64,000 nucleotides of DNA from JABDIY01 sp963803875 (GTDB lineage Bacteria; Actinomycetota; Acidimicrobiia; Acidimicrobiales; SZUA-35), in contig CAWDOA010000008.1 of NCBI GenBank assembly GCA_963803875.1, positions 434,001 through 498,000 on the forward strand, read 5' to 3'. Shown one piece after another: positions 37,502 to 45,525 of the stretch (positions are counted from its first letter, which is position 1; each line of letters begins with the position of its first letter). Both the position numbers and the translations under genes were made by a program. The notes beneath the pieces were generated by a model. The model saw only the letters and a list, made by a program, of their open reading frames with translations, did not search any database and was not told the origin of the DNA.

Positions 37502-38335
37502 CTACAGGATTGGCGTGAGCATCAACTCGGCCCCGACGAGGCCGAGAATCCCGAACACCGCAACTGCGCCAAATGCGGCTGGTACGGCGATGTTCTCGGG
37601 AAGGGTTCCCCTCTCGGGGAGCCAGACGAGCACCGCTGCCAGGGCCGCACCACCGAGCATGCCACCGAGGTGTCCCCAGAACGAGATTCGGCCAAAACCA
37701 AGATCCACGACCGAGGTGAGGATGGGAAGTGCGAGGTTGAGAACCACCAATCCGAACACCGGGCTCTGGCGAACATCGAAGCCTCGGATTCGGTAGATCG
37801 CTCCCATCGCTCCGGCCAGACCCAGCACCGCTCCGGAGGCTCCAATGGCCCCCGAAGGCCAGTTGAAGAACGTGACTGCAGCCGAACCGCCGAGCATGCT
37901 GCCGAAGTAGATGAGCAGGAATTTGACCTTGCCGAAGGCTCGCTCGAGTTGTGGCCCGAGAATCCACAGCAGATACATGTTGAAACCGATATGGAAAAGG
38001 CTGGTGTGAAGGAAACCCGATGTCACCAGCCGCCACCACTCGCCCTGAGCCACCGTGAACCCGGAGACGAAACCGCGGTCGGTAATCGTGGAGCTCTGTT
38101 GGACAAAAAACGTCACGACGTTGAGTGCGATGAGCGCCAGGGTCGCCTGCGGTTGAAATTGGAGATCGCTGGGCGTGTGGACCTGCTGCCCGGACTCGGC
38201 GACACACACCGGGCAGTGGAATCCCACCGACGCTGAATGCATGTCTTCGGTACAAATAGGACGACCGCATCGCTGACAGCCAGTGGCCGCCGGTCGATCC
38301 GGATGTCGATAACAGCGAGTGGTTTCATCGATCAC
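37502..38335 (-). CDS. Rhomboid-family intramembrane protease with zinc-ribbon/B-box N-terminus
   Basis: A 277-residue protein. The N-terminus has a B-box-like metal site (CYRHPDRPAATGCQRCGRPI followed by FHCPVC). Six to seven membrane segments follow with the rhomboid motifs EWWRLVTSGFLHTSLFHIGF, the catalytic Ser in GASGAVLGLAGAMG and the catalytic His in SFWGHLGGMLGGA. The protease cleaves membrane-anchored substrates within the bilayer; substrates unknown. Start ATG 38335. Confidence 0.93.
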   Translation of the reverse strand: MIDETTRCYRHPDRPAATGCQRCGRPICTEDMHSASVGFHCPVCVAESGQQVHTPSDLQFQPQATLALIALNVVTFFVQQSSTITDRGFVSGFTVAQGEWWRLVTSGFLHTSLFHIGFNMYLLWILGPQLERAFGKVKFLLIYFGSMLGGSAAVTFFNWPSGAIGASGAVLGLAGAMGAIYRIRGFDVRQSPVFGLVVLNLALPILTSVVDLGFGRISFWGHLGGMLGGAALAAVLVWLPERGTLPENIAVPAAFGAVAVFGILGLVGAELMLTPIL

Positions 38336-38395
38336 TGTGACTGATCTCTCTTCTGCGAAAAGGCTCCAAAGCCAACAAACCGGAGTCCGTCCCGC

Positions 38396-38402
38396 TATAC
38401 AT
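38396..38402 (+). promoter_or_regulatory. Possible -10 element of mscL
   Basis: TATACAT lies about 43 bases before the mscL ATG, in a spacer between divergent genes. No good -35 hexamer is visible at the expected distance, so this is a weak call. A strong ribosome site (AGGAG) sits 8 bases before the ATG at 38445. Confidence 0.35.
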
Positions 38403-38444
38403 CTCGCTGGGCTGCGGGCGACAACAAGCTTCTAGGAGCAAAGA

Positions 38445-38834
38445 ATGATTCAAGAATTCAAAGACTTCATCAACAAAGGTGGCGTCTTCGAAGCCGCCGT
38501 CGGCCTGATCATGGCGCTGGCCTTCAAACCGGTCGTCGACAGTCTCGTCGCCGACGTGATCATGCCGATCGTCGGAGCGATCTTCGGACAACCCGACTTC
38601 AGCGGCCTCAAGATCGGGCTCGGAGTTGAAGAAACCCTCGAGGACGGAACCGTCCAAGAAGCGGCGATCAACTACGGCATGTTCATCAACACGATCGTCA
38701 GCTTCGTCATCATCGGCTTCGTGCTGTTCATGATGGTCAAGCTGTACAACCGTGCTACCAAACCAGAAGCCGAAGAAGCCGGTCCCTCCGAGATCGATCT
38801 TCTCACCGAAATCCGCGACGGCCTGAACGCATAG
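38445..38834 (+). CDS. mscL: Large-conductance mechanosensitive channel
   Basis: A 129-residue MscL that opens under membrane tension to release solutes during osmotic downshock. N-terminal amphipathic helix and TM1 pore region FKDFINKGGVFEAAVGLIMA, a periplasmic loop with DFSGLKIGLGVEE, TM2 INTIVSFVIIGFVLFMMVKL and a charged C-terminal helix (EIDLLTEIRDGLNA). Length matches the family. Followed by two hairpin terminators. Confidence 0.95.
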   Translation: MIQEFKDFINKGGVFEAAVGLIMALAFKPVVDSLVADVIMPIVGAIFGQPDFSGLKIGLGVEETLEDGTVQEAAINYGMFINTIVSFVIIGFVLFMMVKLYNRATKPEAEEAGPSEIDLLTEIRDGLNA

Positions 38835-38846
38835 CGGCAAGTGCGC

Positions 38847-38866
38847 GACGGCCCGCACGGGCCGTC
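38847..38866. terminator. Hairpin after mscL
   Basis: GACGGCCC / GGGCCGTC with a GCAC loop, an 8 bp perfect stem 12 bases after the mscL stop and followed by GTTC. It is the first of two stacked hairpins between convergent genes. Confidence 0.6.
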
Positions 38867-38878
38867 GTTCAATCATCT

Positions 38879-38902
38879 GCGGCCCCACTTCGGTGGGGCC
38901 GC
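38879..38902. terminator. UUCG-tetraloop bidirectional terminator
   Basis: GCGGCCCCAC TTCG GTGGGGCCGC: a 10 bp perfect stem closed by C-G around a TTCG loop, an extra-stable tetraloop on the plus strand. It lies between the convergent mscL and NifU-like genes; TGTGCTTT follows on the plus strand. Likely stops transcription from both sides. Confidence 0.75.
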
Positions 38903-38939
38903 TGTGCTTTCTGCGCCACAAGCGTATGAATCGGTGTCA

Positions 38940-39281
38940 CTAGAGGCTGACGATCGTTCCCTCTTCGGCCGGCGAGAGAGACTCGCCAACGTGTTGAACC
39001 GCCGTCACACCGTCGACCCGCTTCTTCAAGATGCGTTCGATCCCGTCCTTCAGGGTGGCGGTGGACGCAGGGCAAGTGACGCATGCCCCGGTGAGTTCTA
39101 CCGACACGATGCCGGTCTCGAGATCAACATCTCTAAGGAAGATGTCGCCCTCGTCGGCCTGAATGGCCGGCCGCATGATGTCGACAACCTTCTGAACCGT
39201 GTCGCGATCAATGGTAGCGACGCCCCCTTTGGAGGTTTCGCTTGCGCTGGCTGCGACAGGTGAGGTCTTTTCTTCGGGCAT
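38940..39281 (-). CDS. NifU-like Fe-S scaffold protein
   Basis: A 113-residue protein with a flexible N-terminus (TSPVAASASETSKGG) and a NifU C-terminal domain: VQKVVDIMRPAIQADEGDIF, then the cluster-binding CxxC in LTGACVTCPASTATLKDGIE. Such proteins carry and deliver Fe-S clusters. No other Fe-S assembly gene is adjacent; a cysteine desulfurase lies 10 kb away. Confidence 0.9.
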   Translation of the reverse strand: MPEEKTSPVAASASETSKGGVATIDRDTVQKVVDIMRPAIQADEGDIFLRDVDLETGIVSVELTGACVTCPASTATLKDGIERILKKRVDGVTAVQHVGESLSPAEEGTIVSL

Positions 39282-39364
39282 AACAACGTTCTCCGCTGGG
39301 GATCACCCCACATAACCCCGGGGTGGCAAGTCATGTTCCAAGGTACCGACCTACGCTTAGACGT

Positions 39365-39547
39365 GTGGTGTCGAGCGTTGCGCTTTTTGCTCATCAAGGG
39401 GGCTGGGATGAGGTTCTCTTCGTGGGCGGGCCGTTGGTGATCATCGGCGGTCTACTCCATCTCGCGAACCGTCGTCTCAAGAAACGGCTCGCTGAATTGG
39501 AGACCCCATCAGACTCGGCGACCACCGAGCCATCGCCAGATTCGTAG
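39365..39547 (+). CDS. Small single-pass membrane protein
   Basis: From GTG 39365, 60 residues: a short lead (ALFAHQGGWDEVL), one membrane helix (LFVGGPLVIIGGLLHLAN), a basic stop-transfer (RRLKKRLAELE) and an acidic Ser/Thr tail. The next codon (39368) is also GTG. It sits 13 bases before the MFS-type gene on the same strand. Family unknown. Confidence 0.55.
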   Translation: MVSSVALFAHQGGWDEVLFVGGPLVIIGGLLHLANRRLKKRLAELETPSDSATTEPSPDS

Positions 39548-39560
39548 TGAACGGAAGCTC

Positions 39561-41139
39561 GTGCCCACAAGCAGACTGAAACTCGAGCTGCCGCTGGCTG
39601 AAGCTGAACAGCTCCTGCGACCCCGGACCGACATTCTCATCGAGACATCACCAGAGGCGGAAACGGATCAGAGATCAGCTGTGTACGCCCAGGAGGCCGG
39701 GCCCTTCAAGACGTACAGACGTGAGGCGAAGCTCACCCCGAACCGCGACGGTTCGGTGACCTATTCCGAGACCACATCGTTCCGGACTGCGATCCCGTTC
39801 TGGGGTCGCGCAGTGGACATCCTCATGGGAACTGCGGTGCGGGATCGTCGACCGCACTCCCCGACATAGATGGTGGTGGCCCGACCAAATCGTGACCTCC
39901 CACACCACAACGATCATCTCGCTGCTCTCCCTCCTCGGGATGATCGGCGCCTACATCGGCGTGAACATCGGTCAGACGATCACCTTTGCGAGCCGAGAAT
40001 TCGGATCTACCGACACGGCCCAAGCGAATGCGCTGGCCGCCACGAGGGTCGGCGTGATCATCACCACCCTGATCATCTGGCGAGCGGATCGAATCGGTCG
40101 AAAGCCGCTGCTGGTGGCGTTCGCGTTGGGCGCAACCGCCTTCACTGTTGCCGGTGCGTTCTCGACGTCTCTGCTGTTCCTCACGGTCACTCAAGCCATC
40201 GCCCGCGGTTTCGCTACCGGCCTCCTCACGCTGGTCACATTGGCAGCTACCGAAGAGATTCCCCGCACGATGCGAGCGTTCATTCTGTCGATCCTCACGT
40301 TGTGCGGCGCGCTGGGGGCTGGTGCGGTGCTGTGGTTCCTTCCTCTCGCCGACATCAACGAGCGGGGCTGGCGATTGGTCTACCTCGTCCCGTTGCTCTT
40401 CATTCCGGTGATCCTGTGGATCTGGCGGGTGATGCCCGAAACTCGACGTTTCGCAGCAGCCGATCTCGTCCACTCCCCCGGGTTCTCTTCGGTGAATCTG
40501 CGATGGTTTGTACTGATCGTTTTCATCTACTCAGCGGTCAGCGTCTTCGGGGCACCGGCCGGTCAACTCCAGAACGAATATCTGAGAGACGACCTCGGAT
40601 TCAGCGCTGGGGACATCAGTCTGTTTCGGATCTTGATCACCACTCCCGCCGGTCTCGTCATCTTGTTGGCAGGTTGGATGGCAGATCGCCGGGGTCGCCG
40701 CATGATCGCCGCCGTGAGCCTGGCGATCGGCTCGGTAATGGCAGCGGTGTTCTTCCGGGTTGAGGGAACCGCCCTATGGATGACAGCCGGAGTTTCGGCC
40801 TGGCTGGGTGGCGCTGCGTTCCCCGTCATCCGGGCATACCAAACCGAGCTTTTCCCCACCAGGTCGCGGGCGCTGGTGGGGGGTTGGCTGGATCTTCTCG
40901 CTGTCGCCGGCTCCGCAATCGGGTTGCTGATTGCCGGGCAGCTGATCGAAGGGGATCGATCGATCGGCGAGGCGCTGCTCTACCTTCTGCCGCTGCCGCT
41001 GCTGGTTGCGCTGTTGATCCCATTGCTACTGCCGGTTACCGCCGGCGTGGAGCTAGAGGTTTTGAACCCAACCGATCCTTTGCTCGCCGATACCGCGAGC
41101 GTGACCACGAACCCACCAGACCCCGGTGTCACACAGTGA
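39561..41139 (+). pseudogene. MFS transporter with SRPBCC-like N-terminal domain, one frameshift
   Basis: The first ~95 residues (LKLELPLAEAEQLLRPRTDI; SYSETTSFRTAIPFWGRAVD-like strands and helix) look like a small SRPBCC domain. After a shift near 39835 the second frame reads VDRTPRHRWWWPDQIVTSHT and runs into a 12-helix MFS body (LSLLGMIGAYIGVNIGQTIT; RADRIGRKPLLVAFALGATA; AGWMADRRGRRMIAAVSLAI). The WWWPDQ lead joins the two parts naturally, so this is one gene of about 525 residues. Substrate unknown. The MFS part alone could start at GTG 39892. Confidence 0.68.
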
Positions 41140-41164
41140 ATACTTCGGTTGTACCGTCGACGCG

Positions 41165-41859
41165 GTGATCGTCGCCGAACTGGAGATCTACCACTCCCGG
41201 CCCATCGCTCCGACCCGACGGGTTGCACTTGGTCAACGCAATCTCCCCGTGGATCCTGCGCCCCGGCGCGGGCGGACTCCTGCTTGCCGGAATCGTCGGT
41301 GAGATGGCAACCGAAGTGCAGTCTGACCTGCGGGAACATCTGTACCACCTGCTGGAGGACCTCGCCGCCGGCAGGCGAATTCCTCAACCCCGCGTGCGTC
41401 ACCGCTTCCAGATCGACACCGTCGGCCTGCTCCGCAGTAGCCATCGATTGGTCGCACTGCCCAGTGGACTGACCTTTGAGTTCGAAGGCGAGCGCGGACT
41501 TCCCGTGCAGCATGCCCTGGGTGCGCTGTACGCGGCCGGACAGCTCCCGGCTGCTGTGAGGGACCCCGTTTTCGACTCCCTCCGCGCTGCTCTGGTGTGG
41601 GGTCAGCCGGTCGATGAACGATTCATCTCCTCGATCATGGGTGGGCGGGCGAGTTCGCTCGAAGATCTGCGGGCCTGGAATGATCCGGTGAGCTGGGCCC
41701 TCGAGACACTGGGACTGGAACCCGGCGCCACCCGCCGTAGTGTGCTGAAGCGATACCGAGTACTGCTCCGCGATGCCCACCCCGACCATGGGGCCGCAGA
41801 ACAGCAGGCAGCAGCCCGCATCTCTGAACTGAGCCAGGCCCAGCGACATTCTGCTGTAA
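41165..41859 (+). pseudogene. J-domain protein, probably two frameshifts
   Basis: From GTG 41165 the first frame reads VAELEIYHSRPIAPTRRVAL; after a shift between 41225 and 41262 the second reads GAGGLLLAGIVGEMATEVQS, RQPRVRHRF-like and GLLRSSHRLVALPSGLTFEF. The C-terminus is a J domain: SWALETLGLEPGATRRSVLK, then RDAHPDHGAAEQQAAARISE with the HPD motif. A further shift near 41840 would give the usual end SDILL and a TAA at 41857. J domains stimulate Hsp70; here the N-terminal domain is of unknown function. Confidence 0.62.
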
Positions 41860-41957
41860 TTCCACCTTCGGTGGGGAGCGTTCCGGGGAACTCTTCGGCC
41901 TGGCGGCCTCGGGAGTTCCTCCGAGTTTGCTCGCAGAGCTCGCAATCTCTGGCGCCA

Positions 41958-41975
41958 CGCAGGCTTGAGCCTGCG
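41958..41975. terminator. Hairpin between the J-domain and hydrolase genes
   Basis: CGCAGGCT TG AGCCTGCG, an 8 bp perfect stem with a 2-base centre, followed by GCCTCAAATTCTATT on the plus strand. Another small stem (CCACC TTC GGTGG) lies at about 41862. Position between convergent genes suggests termination; T content is modest. Confidence 0.4.
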
Positions 41976-42034
41976 GCCTCAAATTCTATTGGCCACCAAC
42001 CATTGCGCTGGAACTCGCGCTCGTGCCAGGGCGC

Positions 42035-42605
42035 TCAGGCATCCTCAAGCCATTGGGTGACCGCGGGGACGATCTCGTCTTCTCTGCCTTTGGGGTCGTG
42101 GCCCGAGCGAGGGCCGGTCAGCCACACCTCGGTGACCTGCCCTGGAATCAATGCGAGGTGAGGAGCGAACTCGTCGGGTTTCCCAAACGGATCGCGGTCG
42201 CCCTGAATCGAAAAGAACGGGCAGGTCCAGGTCGCCGAGGTGTTCTACCCGCAGCTTGTCAGGTTTGCCGGGTGGGTGAAGCGGATAGCTGAGGAGCACG
42301 AGCCCGCCGACCTCGAGTCCTTCGGCGATGGCCATGCTGGCTGCCCTGCCCCCCAGGCTCCGGCCGCCGACGGCAATTTCGTCGACTGCGGTGTCCCACT
42401 TCGCGGACGCAGCAGCCACAGCCTCGTTCACGGCATCGATCAGTTTGGGCATTCGATCCGGCGGTCGACGACCAGGCCCCTTCTGCCGATACGGAAAGTT
42501 GACCCTTTCCACCGGAATGTCGAGGTGTTCCTCCAGCGCCAGAAACAGCGGGTGGTCTCGATCTCCACCGGCACCGTGGAACAGGATCAGACCCTTGATG
42601 GCCAT
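42035..42605 (-). pseudogene. Alpha/beta hydrolase (dienelactone-hydrolase-like), one frameshift
   Basis: From ATG 42605: GLILFHGAGGDRDHPLFLAL (oxyanion strand), FPYRQKGPGRRPPDR, the nucleophile elbow VGGRSLGGRAASMAIAEG and LVLLSYPLHPPGKPDKLRVE. An extra base near 42210 breaks the frame; the other frame then reads IQGDRDPFGKPDEFAPHLAL, GPRSGHDPKGREDEI with the acid and His, and stops at 42035. Rebuilt length about 190 residues. The ATG overlaps the PPK2 stop by one base (TGATG), so the two are coupled. Substrate unknown. Confidence 0.78.
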
Positions 42606-43423
42606 CAGCCGGGGATGACCATCTCGGTGATGTCGGGCGGAGCCGGCGGGTACTCCATGTCCAACCCCTCCAGCGTCTGCACCAGGATCTCGGAAATGGC
42701 CAGATTTCGGTACCACTTGCGATTCGCCGGCACCACGTACCACGGAGCGTCGGTGGTGCTGGTCTTGGCCAGAGCGTCCTCGAATGCCTCCAAGTAATCG
42801 TTCCACTTCTCGCGATGAACCAGATCACCGCTGTCGAACTTCCAGTTCTTGTGGGGCTTGTCCAACCGGTCCTGCAAACGTTCCCGCTGTTCTTCCTTGC
42901 TGATGTGCAGCATCACTTTGATGATCGTCGTGCCCTCGTCAGCCAGCATCTGTTCGAAATTGGCGATGTGGTCATAGCGCCTCGACCAAACCGACTTCGG
43001 AGCGAGATCCATCACCCGCACGATCAGCACATCTTCGTAGTGGCTGCGGTTGAAGACCACCATCTCCCCCTTGCCCGGCGTCTGAGCGTGGATTCGCCAG
43101 AGGTAATCGTGAGCCAACTCCTTCTTGGAGGGAGCTTTGAAGGAAGCAACCCGCACACCGGCAGGGTTCACCCCGTCGAGAACGTGCCGAATGGTTCCGT
43201 CCTTGCCGCCGGCATCCATGGCCTGGAGCACAAAGAGCACCCTGTGTTTGCCCTCGGCGTACAACAGCTCCTGGAGTTCCTCCAGGCGTTGGTTCAGCTC
43301 AGCGGTTCGGGCCTCGGCCTCAGCCCTATCACCGTCCCACTCGACCGTTCCCTGCGGATCGATCTCATCGAGCTTCACTTTTCCGTCCACCCGCAGCTTC
43401 GTAATGTCGAACATGGAGGCCAC
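42605..43423 (-). CDS. Polyphosphate kinase 2 family protein
   Basis: A 272-residue PPK2 protein, which transfers phosphate between polyphosphate and nucleotides. Walker A LQAMDAGGKDGTIRHVLDGV, lid-region RRYDHIANFEQMLADEG and Walker B FNRSHYEDVLIVRV are seen, as is the WKFDSGDLVHREKWNDYLEA segment. A single PPK2 domain of this length fits class I or III enzymes (ADP or AMP phosphorylation); which one cannot be told. Start ATG 43423 or 43414 (MFDITKLRVDG). Confidence 0.9.
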   Translation of the reverse strand: MASMFDITKLRVDGKVKLDEIDPQGTVEWDGDRAEAEARTAELNQRLEELQELLYAEGKHRVLFVLQAMDAGGKDGTIRHVLDGVNPAGVRVASFKAPSKKELAHDYLWRIHAQTPGKGEMVVFNRSHYEDVLIVRVMDLAPKSVWSRRYDHIANFEQMLADEGTTIIKVMLHISKEEQRERLQDRLDKPHKNWKFDSGDLVHREKWNDYLEAFEDALAKTSTTDAPWYVVPANRKWYRNLAISEILVQTLEGLDMEYPPAPPDITEMVIPG

Positions 43424-43480
43424 CGTAGTAGCGCGTGATCGGCACCCACGACGACCCCGCTATGAAGTCCCAGGGAACCG

Positions 43481-43798
43481 CTACATCTTGAGTTCTACGT
43501 CGAACTCCAGCAGTGCGGAGCCCATACTCATGGGTCGCTGAGGTTGTCCGCCCTCGCTGGACTGGGCGTGTGCGTTTCGGGAACCGTCGCCATCTCGCCA
43601 GGCGTCATAGGAGTCCTGGTCGGCCCACCGGGTGTACACGAACCATCTGGTCTCGGCGTCGCCGGTGGGGCGGAGCAACTCGAAACCCTCGAATCCGGCG
43701 ACGTCGGTCAGACCTTCCATTCGTGCTGCGAACCGCTTCACGATCTCCTCGCCCGCCTGGGGCGGGATTTCGAGTGCATTGATTTTCACCAGAGACAT
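43481..43798 (-). CDS. mhuD: MhuD-like haem-degrading monooxygenase
   Basis: A 105-residue ABM-fold protein. It matches the MhuD pattern: VKINALEIP with Asn7, GFEGFELLRP, RWFVYTRWADQDSYDAWRDG with the conserved Trp (about 67), a His in RNAHAQ (about 77), and the end SMGSALLEFDVELKM. In mycobacteria MhuD opens haem to mycobilin to free iron; the same Asn, Trp and His residues are kept here. No haem importer is adjacent. Confidence 0.8.
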   Translation of the reverse strand: MSLVKINALEIPPQAGEEIVKRFAARMEGLTDVAGFEGFELLRPTGDAETRWFVYTRWADQDSYDAWRDGDGSRNAHAQSSEGGQPQRPMSMGSALLEFDVELKM

Positions 43799-43826
43799 GG
43801 CACCCTGTCTAGCGGTTCATGGGTGA

Positions 43827-44822
43827 CTATGCATCACCGGTCAGGCCCCAGACCCCGGCTATTTCCTCCAGTGTGCCGATGCGATCGACGACGTCATAGG
43901 CGACTGGATACAACATCAATTCCGCTGCGTTGGTTGCTGTGGCCAGGTCCGACATCCCCTCGACAACCGATTCCACGGTTCCGATGAGACCGCCGGGCTG
44001 TTCGCTGCCGGGAAATTCGGGATGCCGAAGCGCATCATCGGGCGGCAGCAGTGGCAGCAATCGACCGCGGCGAAGCCCGGCCCGGCGGAGACGACTCGGG
44101 CTCGCCAACCACTCGGCCTTCTCAGCGCTGGGACCGACCACGGCGGTTGCGGTGACGATCAGATGAGGCTCCTCCAGCACCGGCGAGGGCACGAACGAAT
44201 TGTGATAGATCTCCGCAGCCTGCAACGTTCCTCCCATCTCGAAGTGATGTGCGAAACCGAACCGCAGCCCCAGGATTCCAGCCAACTGGGCGCTGAACCC
44301 GCTGGAGCCGAGCAGACAAACCGATGGTGATGAGTCCGCCTTGGGCGTGGCCATCAGGTGAACCGGAGGATTGTGTTCGGATCGGTGATCACCCAGCATG
44401 CTCATCACGTGGAGCACGTTCCGTGGGAACTCCTCCTCCTCGGTCCCCGGTGAGTTCCGCCGAAGGGCGGCCATCGTTGCCCGATCGGTTCCCGGTGCCC
44501 TCCCGATCCCCAGGTCAATTCGACCCGGGTACAGCGCTTCCAACATGGCGAACTGCTCGGCAACGACGAGCGGGCTGTGATTGGGAAGCATCACGCCGCC
44601 AGATCCGATGCGCATTCGATCGGTCGCCGATGCCAAATGGGCGATCAAGACCGGTGGACTGGTACTGGCGACCGTAGGCATGTTGTGGTGCTCTGCTACC
44701 CAAAAACGGTCATAGCCCAATCGGTCCGCCGCCTGGGCCACAAGGGTCGTCTCGGCGAGAGCGTCGCCGGTAGTTGCGTTGTCTCGAACCATGGCGAGGT
44801 CGAGCACCGAAAGCGGAAGCAT
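43827..44822 (-). CDS. LLM-class flavin-dependent oxidoreductase
   Basis: A 331-residue luciferase-like TIM-barrel protein of the MsnO8-type subgroup: LSVLDLAMVRDNATTGDALA at the start, GYDRFWVAEHHNMPTVASTS, RIGSGGVMLPNHSPLVVAEQ, ALYPGRIDLGIGRAPGTDRA and LLGSSGFSAQLAGILGLRFG. It uses FMNH2 and O2 or F420; the substrate is unknown. Start ATG 44822. Divergent from the VOC gene. Confidence 0.88.
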   Translation of the reverse strand: MLPLSVLDLAMVRDNATTGDALAETTLVAQAADRLGYDRFWVAEHHNMPTVASTSPPVLIAHLASATDRMRIGSGGVMLPNHSPLVVAEQFAMLEALYPGRIDLGIGRAPGTDRATMAALRRNSPGTEEEEFPRNVLHVMSMLGDHRSEHNPPVHLMATPKADSSPSVCLLGSSGFSAQLAGILGLRFGFAHHFEMGGTLQAAEIYHNSFVPSPVLEEPHLIVTATAVVGPSAEKAEWLASPSRLRRAGLRRGRLLPLLPPDDALRHPEFPGSEQPGGLIGTVESVVEGMSDLATATNAAELMLYPVAYDVVDRIGTLEEIAGVWGLTGDA

Positions 44823-44912
44823 CCGGTCATGGTAGGAGCATCATCGGCTTGACTCCCCACCGGTGCGAGACTGCATGATGGTTCCAGACACGCTCAACCA
44901 GAAGGAACAGCA

Positions 44913-45287
44913 ATGACGTCATCGATCGCCTCCATCACCGTCGACTGTGACGATGCCCAGACCCTTTCGGGATTCTGGGCCGGTGTTCTCGGCGTCGACG
45001 CCGATCCGGACGAGCGGGCCACCGGACCGTTCTTCCAGTCGATCGGGCGCACGATCGATGGCTGGACGGGACCGATCATGATGTTCATCAAGGTGCCGGA
45101 GGGCAAGACCGCCAAGAATCGGGTCCATCTCGACCTGAGTACGCCCGACCGCAGCGCTGAAGTCGAGCGACTGATCGCGCTGGGCGCAACCCATCTGCAC
45201 GACAAGGACGAGTGGGGCACGCTATGGACAACGTTGCTCGATCCCGAGGGCAACGAGTTCTGCCTGTCCGACAGTCATCAGGGGTGA
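44913..45287 (+). CDS. VOC-superfamily (glyoxalase-like) protein
   Basis: A 124-residue two-module VOC protein: ASITVDCDDAQTLSGFWAGV at the N-terminus, KNRVHLDLSTPDRSAEVERL for the second His, and the C-terminal Glu in LLDPEGNEFCLSDS. AAGGAACAG precedes the ATG at a normal distance. The closest types are bleomycin-resistance or glyoxalase-like proteins; the reaction is unknown. Confidence 0.82.
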   Translation: MTSSIASITVDCDDAQTLSGFWAGVLGVDADPDERATGPFFQSIGRTIDGWTGPIMMFIKVPEGKTAKNRVHLDLSTPDRSAEVERLIALGATHLHDKDEWGTLWTTLLDPEGNEFCLSDSHQG

Positions 45288-45469
45288 CTGAAGCAGTGAA
45301 GCTCAACGCTTTGATCGCCGCCGTATTCGTTGCGGCCGTCGTCCTCGAACGAGGTGACCAGGACAAAGACCTACAGTTCTGGCTGCTGGTTGCCGGCGGC
45401 GTCGCTGCAGTGGTCGGCCTCGCTGCCTCCAGACAGAGCAAGGGTGGCATCGGCGCCACCGGCGATTGA
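45284..45469 (+). CDS. Small membrane protein
   Basis: From GTG 45284, 61 residues with two hydrophobic segments (LIAAVFVAAVVLERG and FWLLVAGGVAAVVGLAA) and a basic C-terminus. The start overlaps the VOC stop by 4 bases (GTGA), which supports translation. No family recognised. Confidence 0.55.
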   Translation: MTEAVKLNALIAAVFVAAVVLERGDQDKDLQFWLLVAGGVAAVVGLAASRQSKGGIGATGD

Positions 45470-45525
45470 GCTGAGCGTACGTTACGCCCGAAAGGGCCGT
45501 GAGGCCTTGTGAAGGGCCCGGTCGA

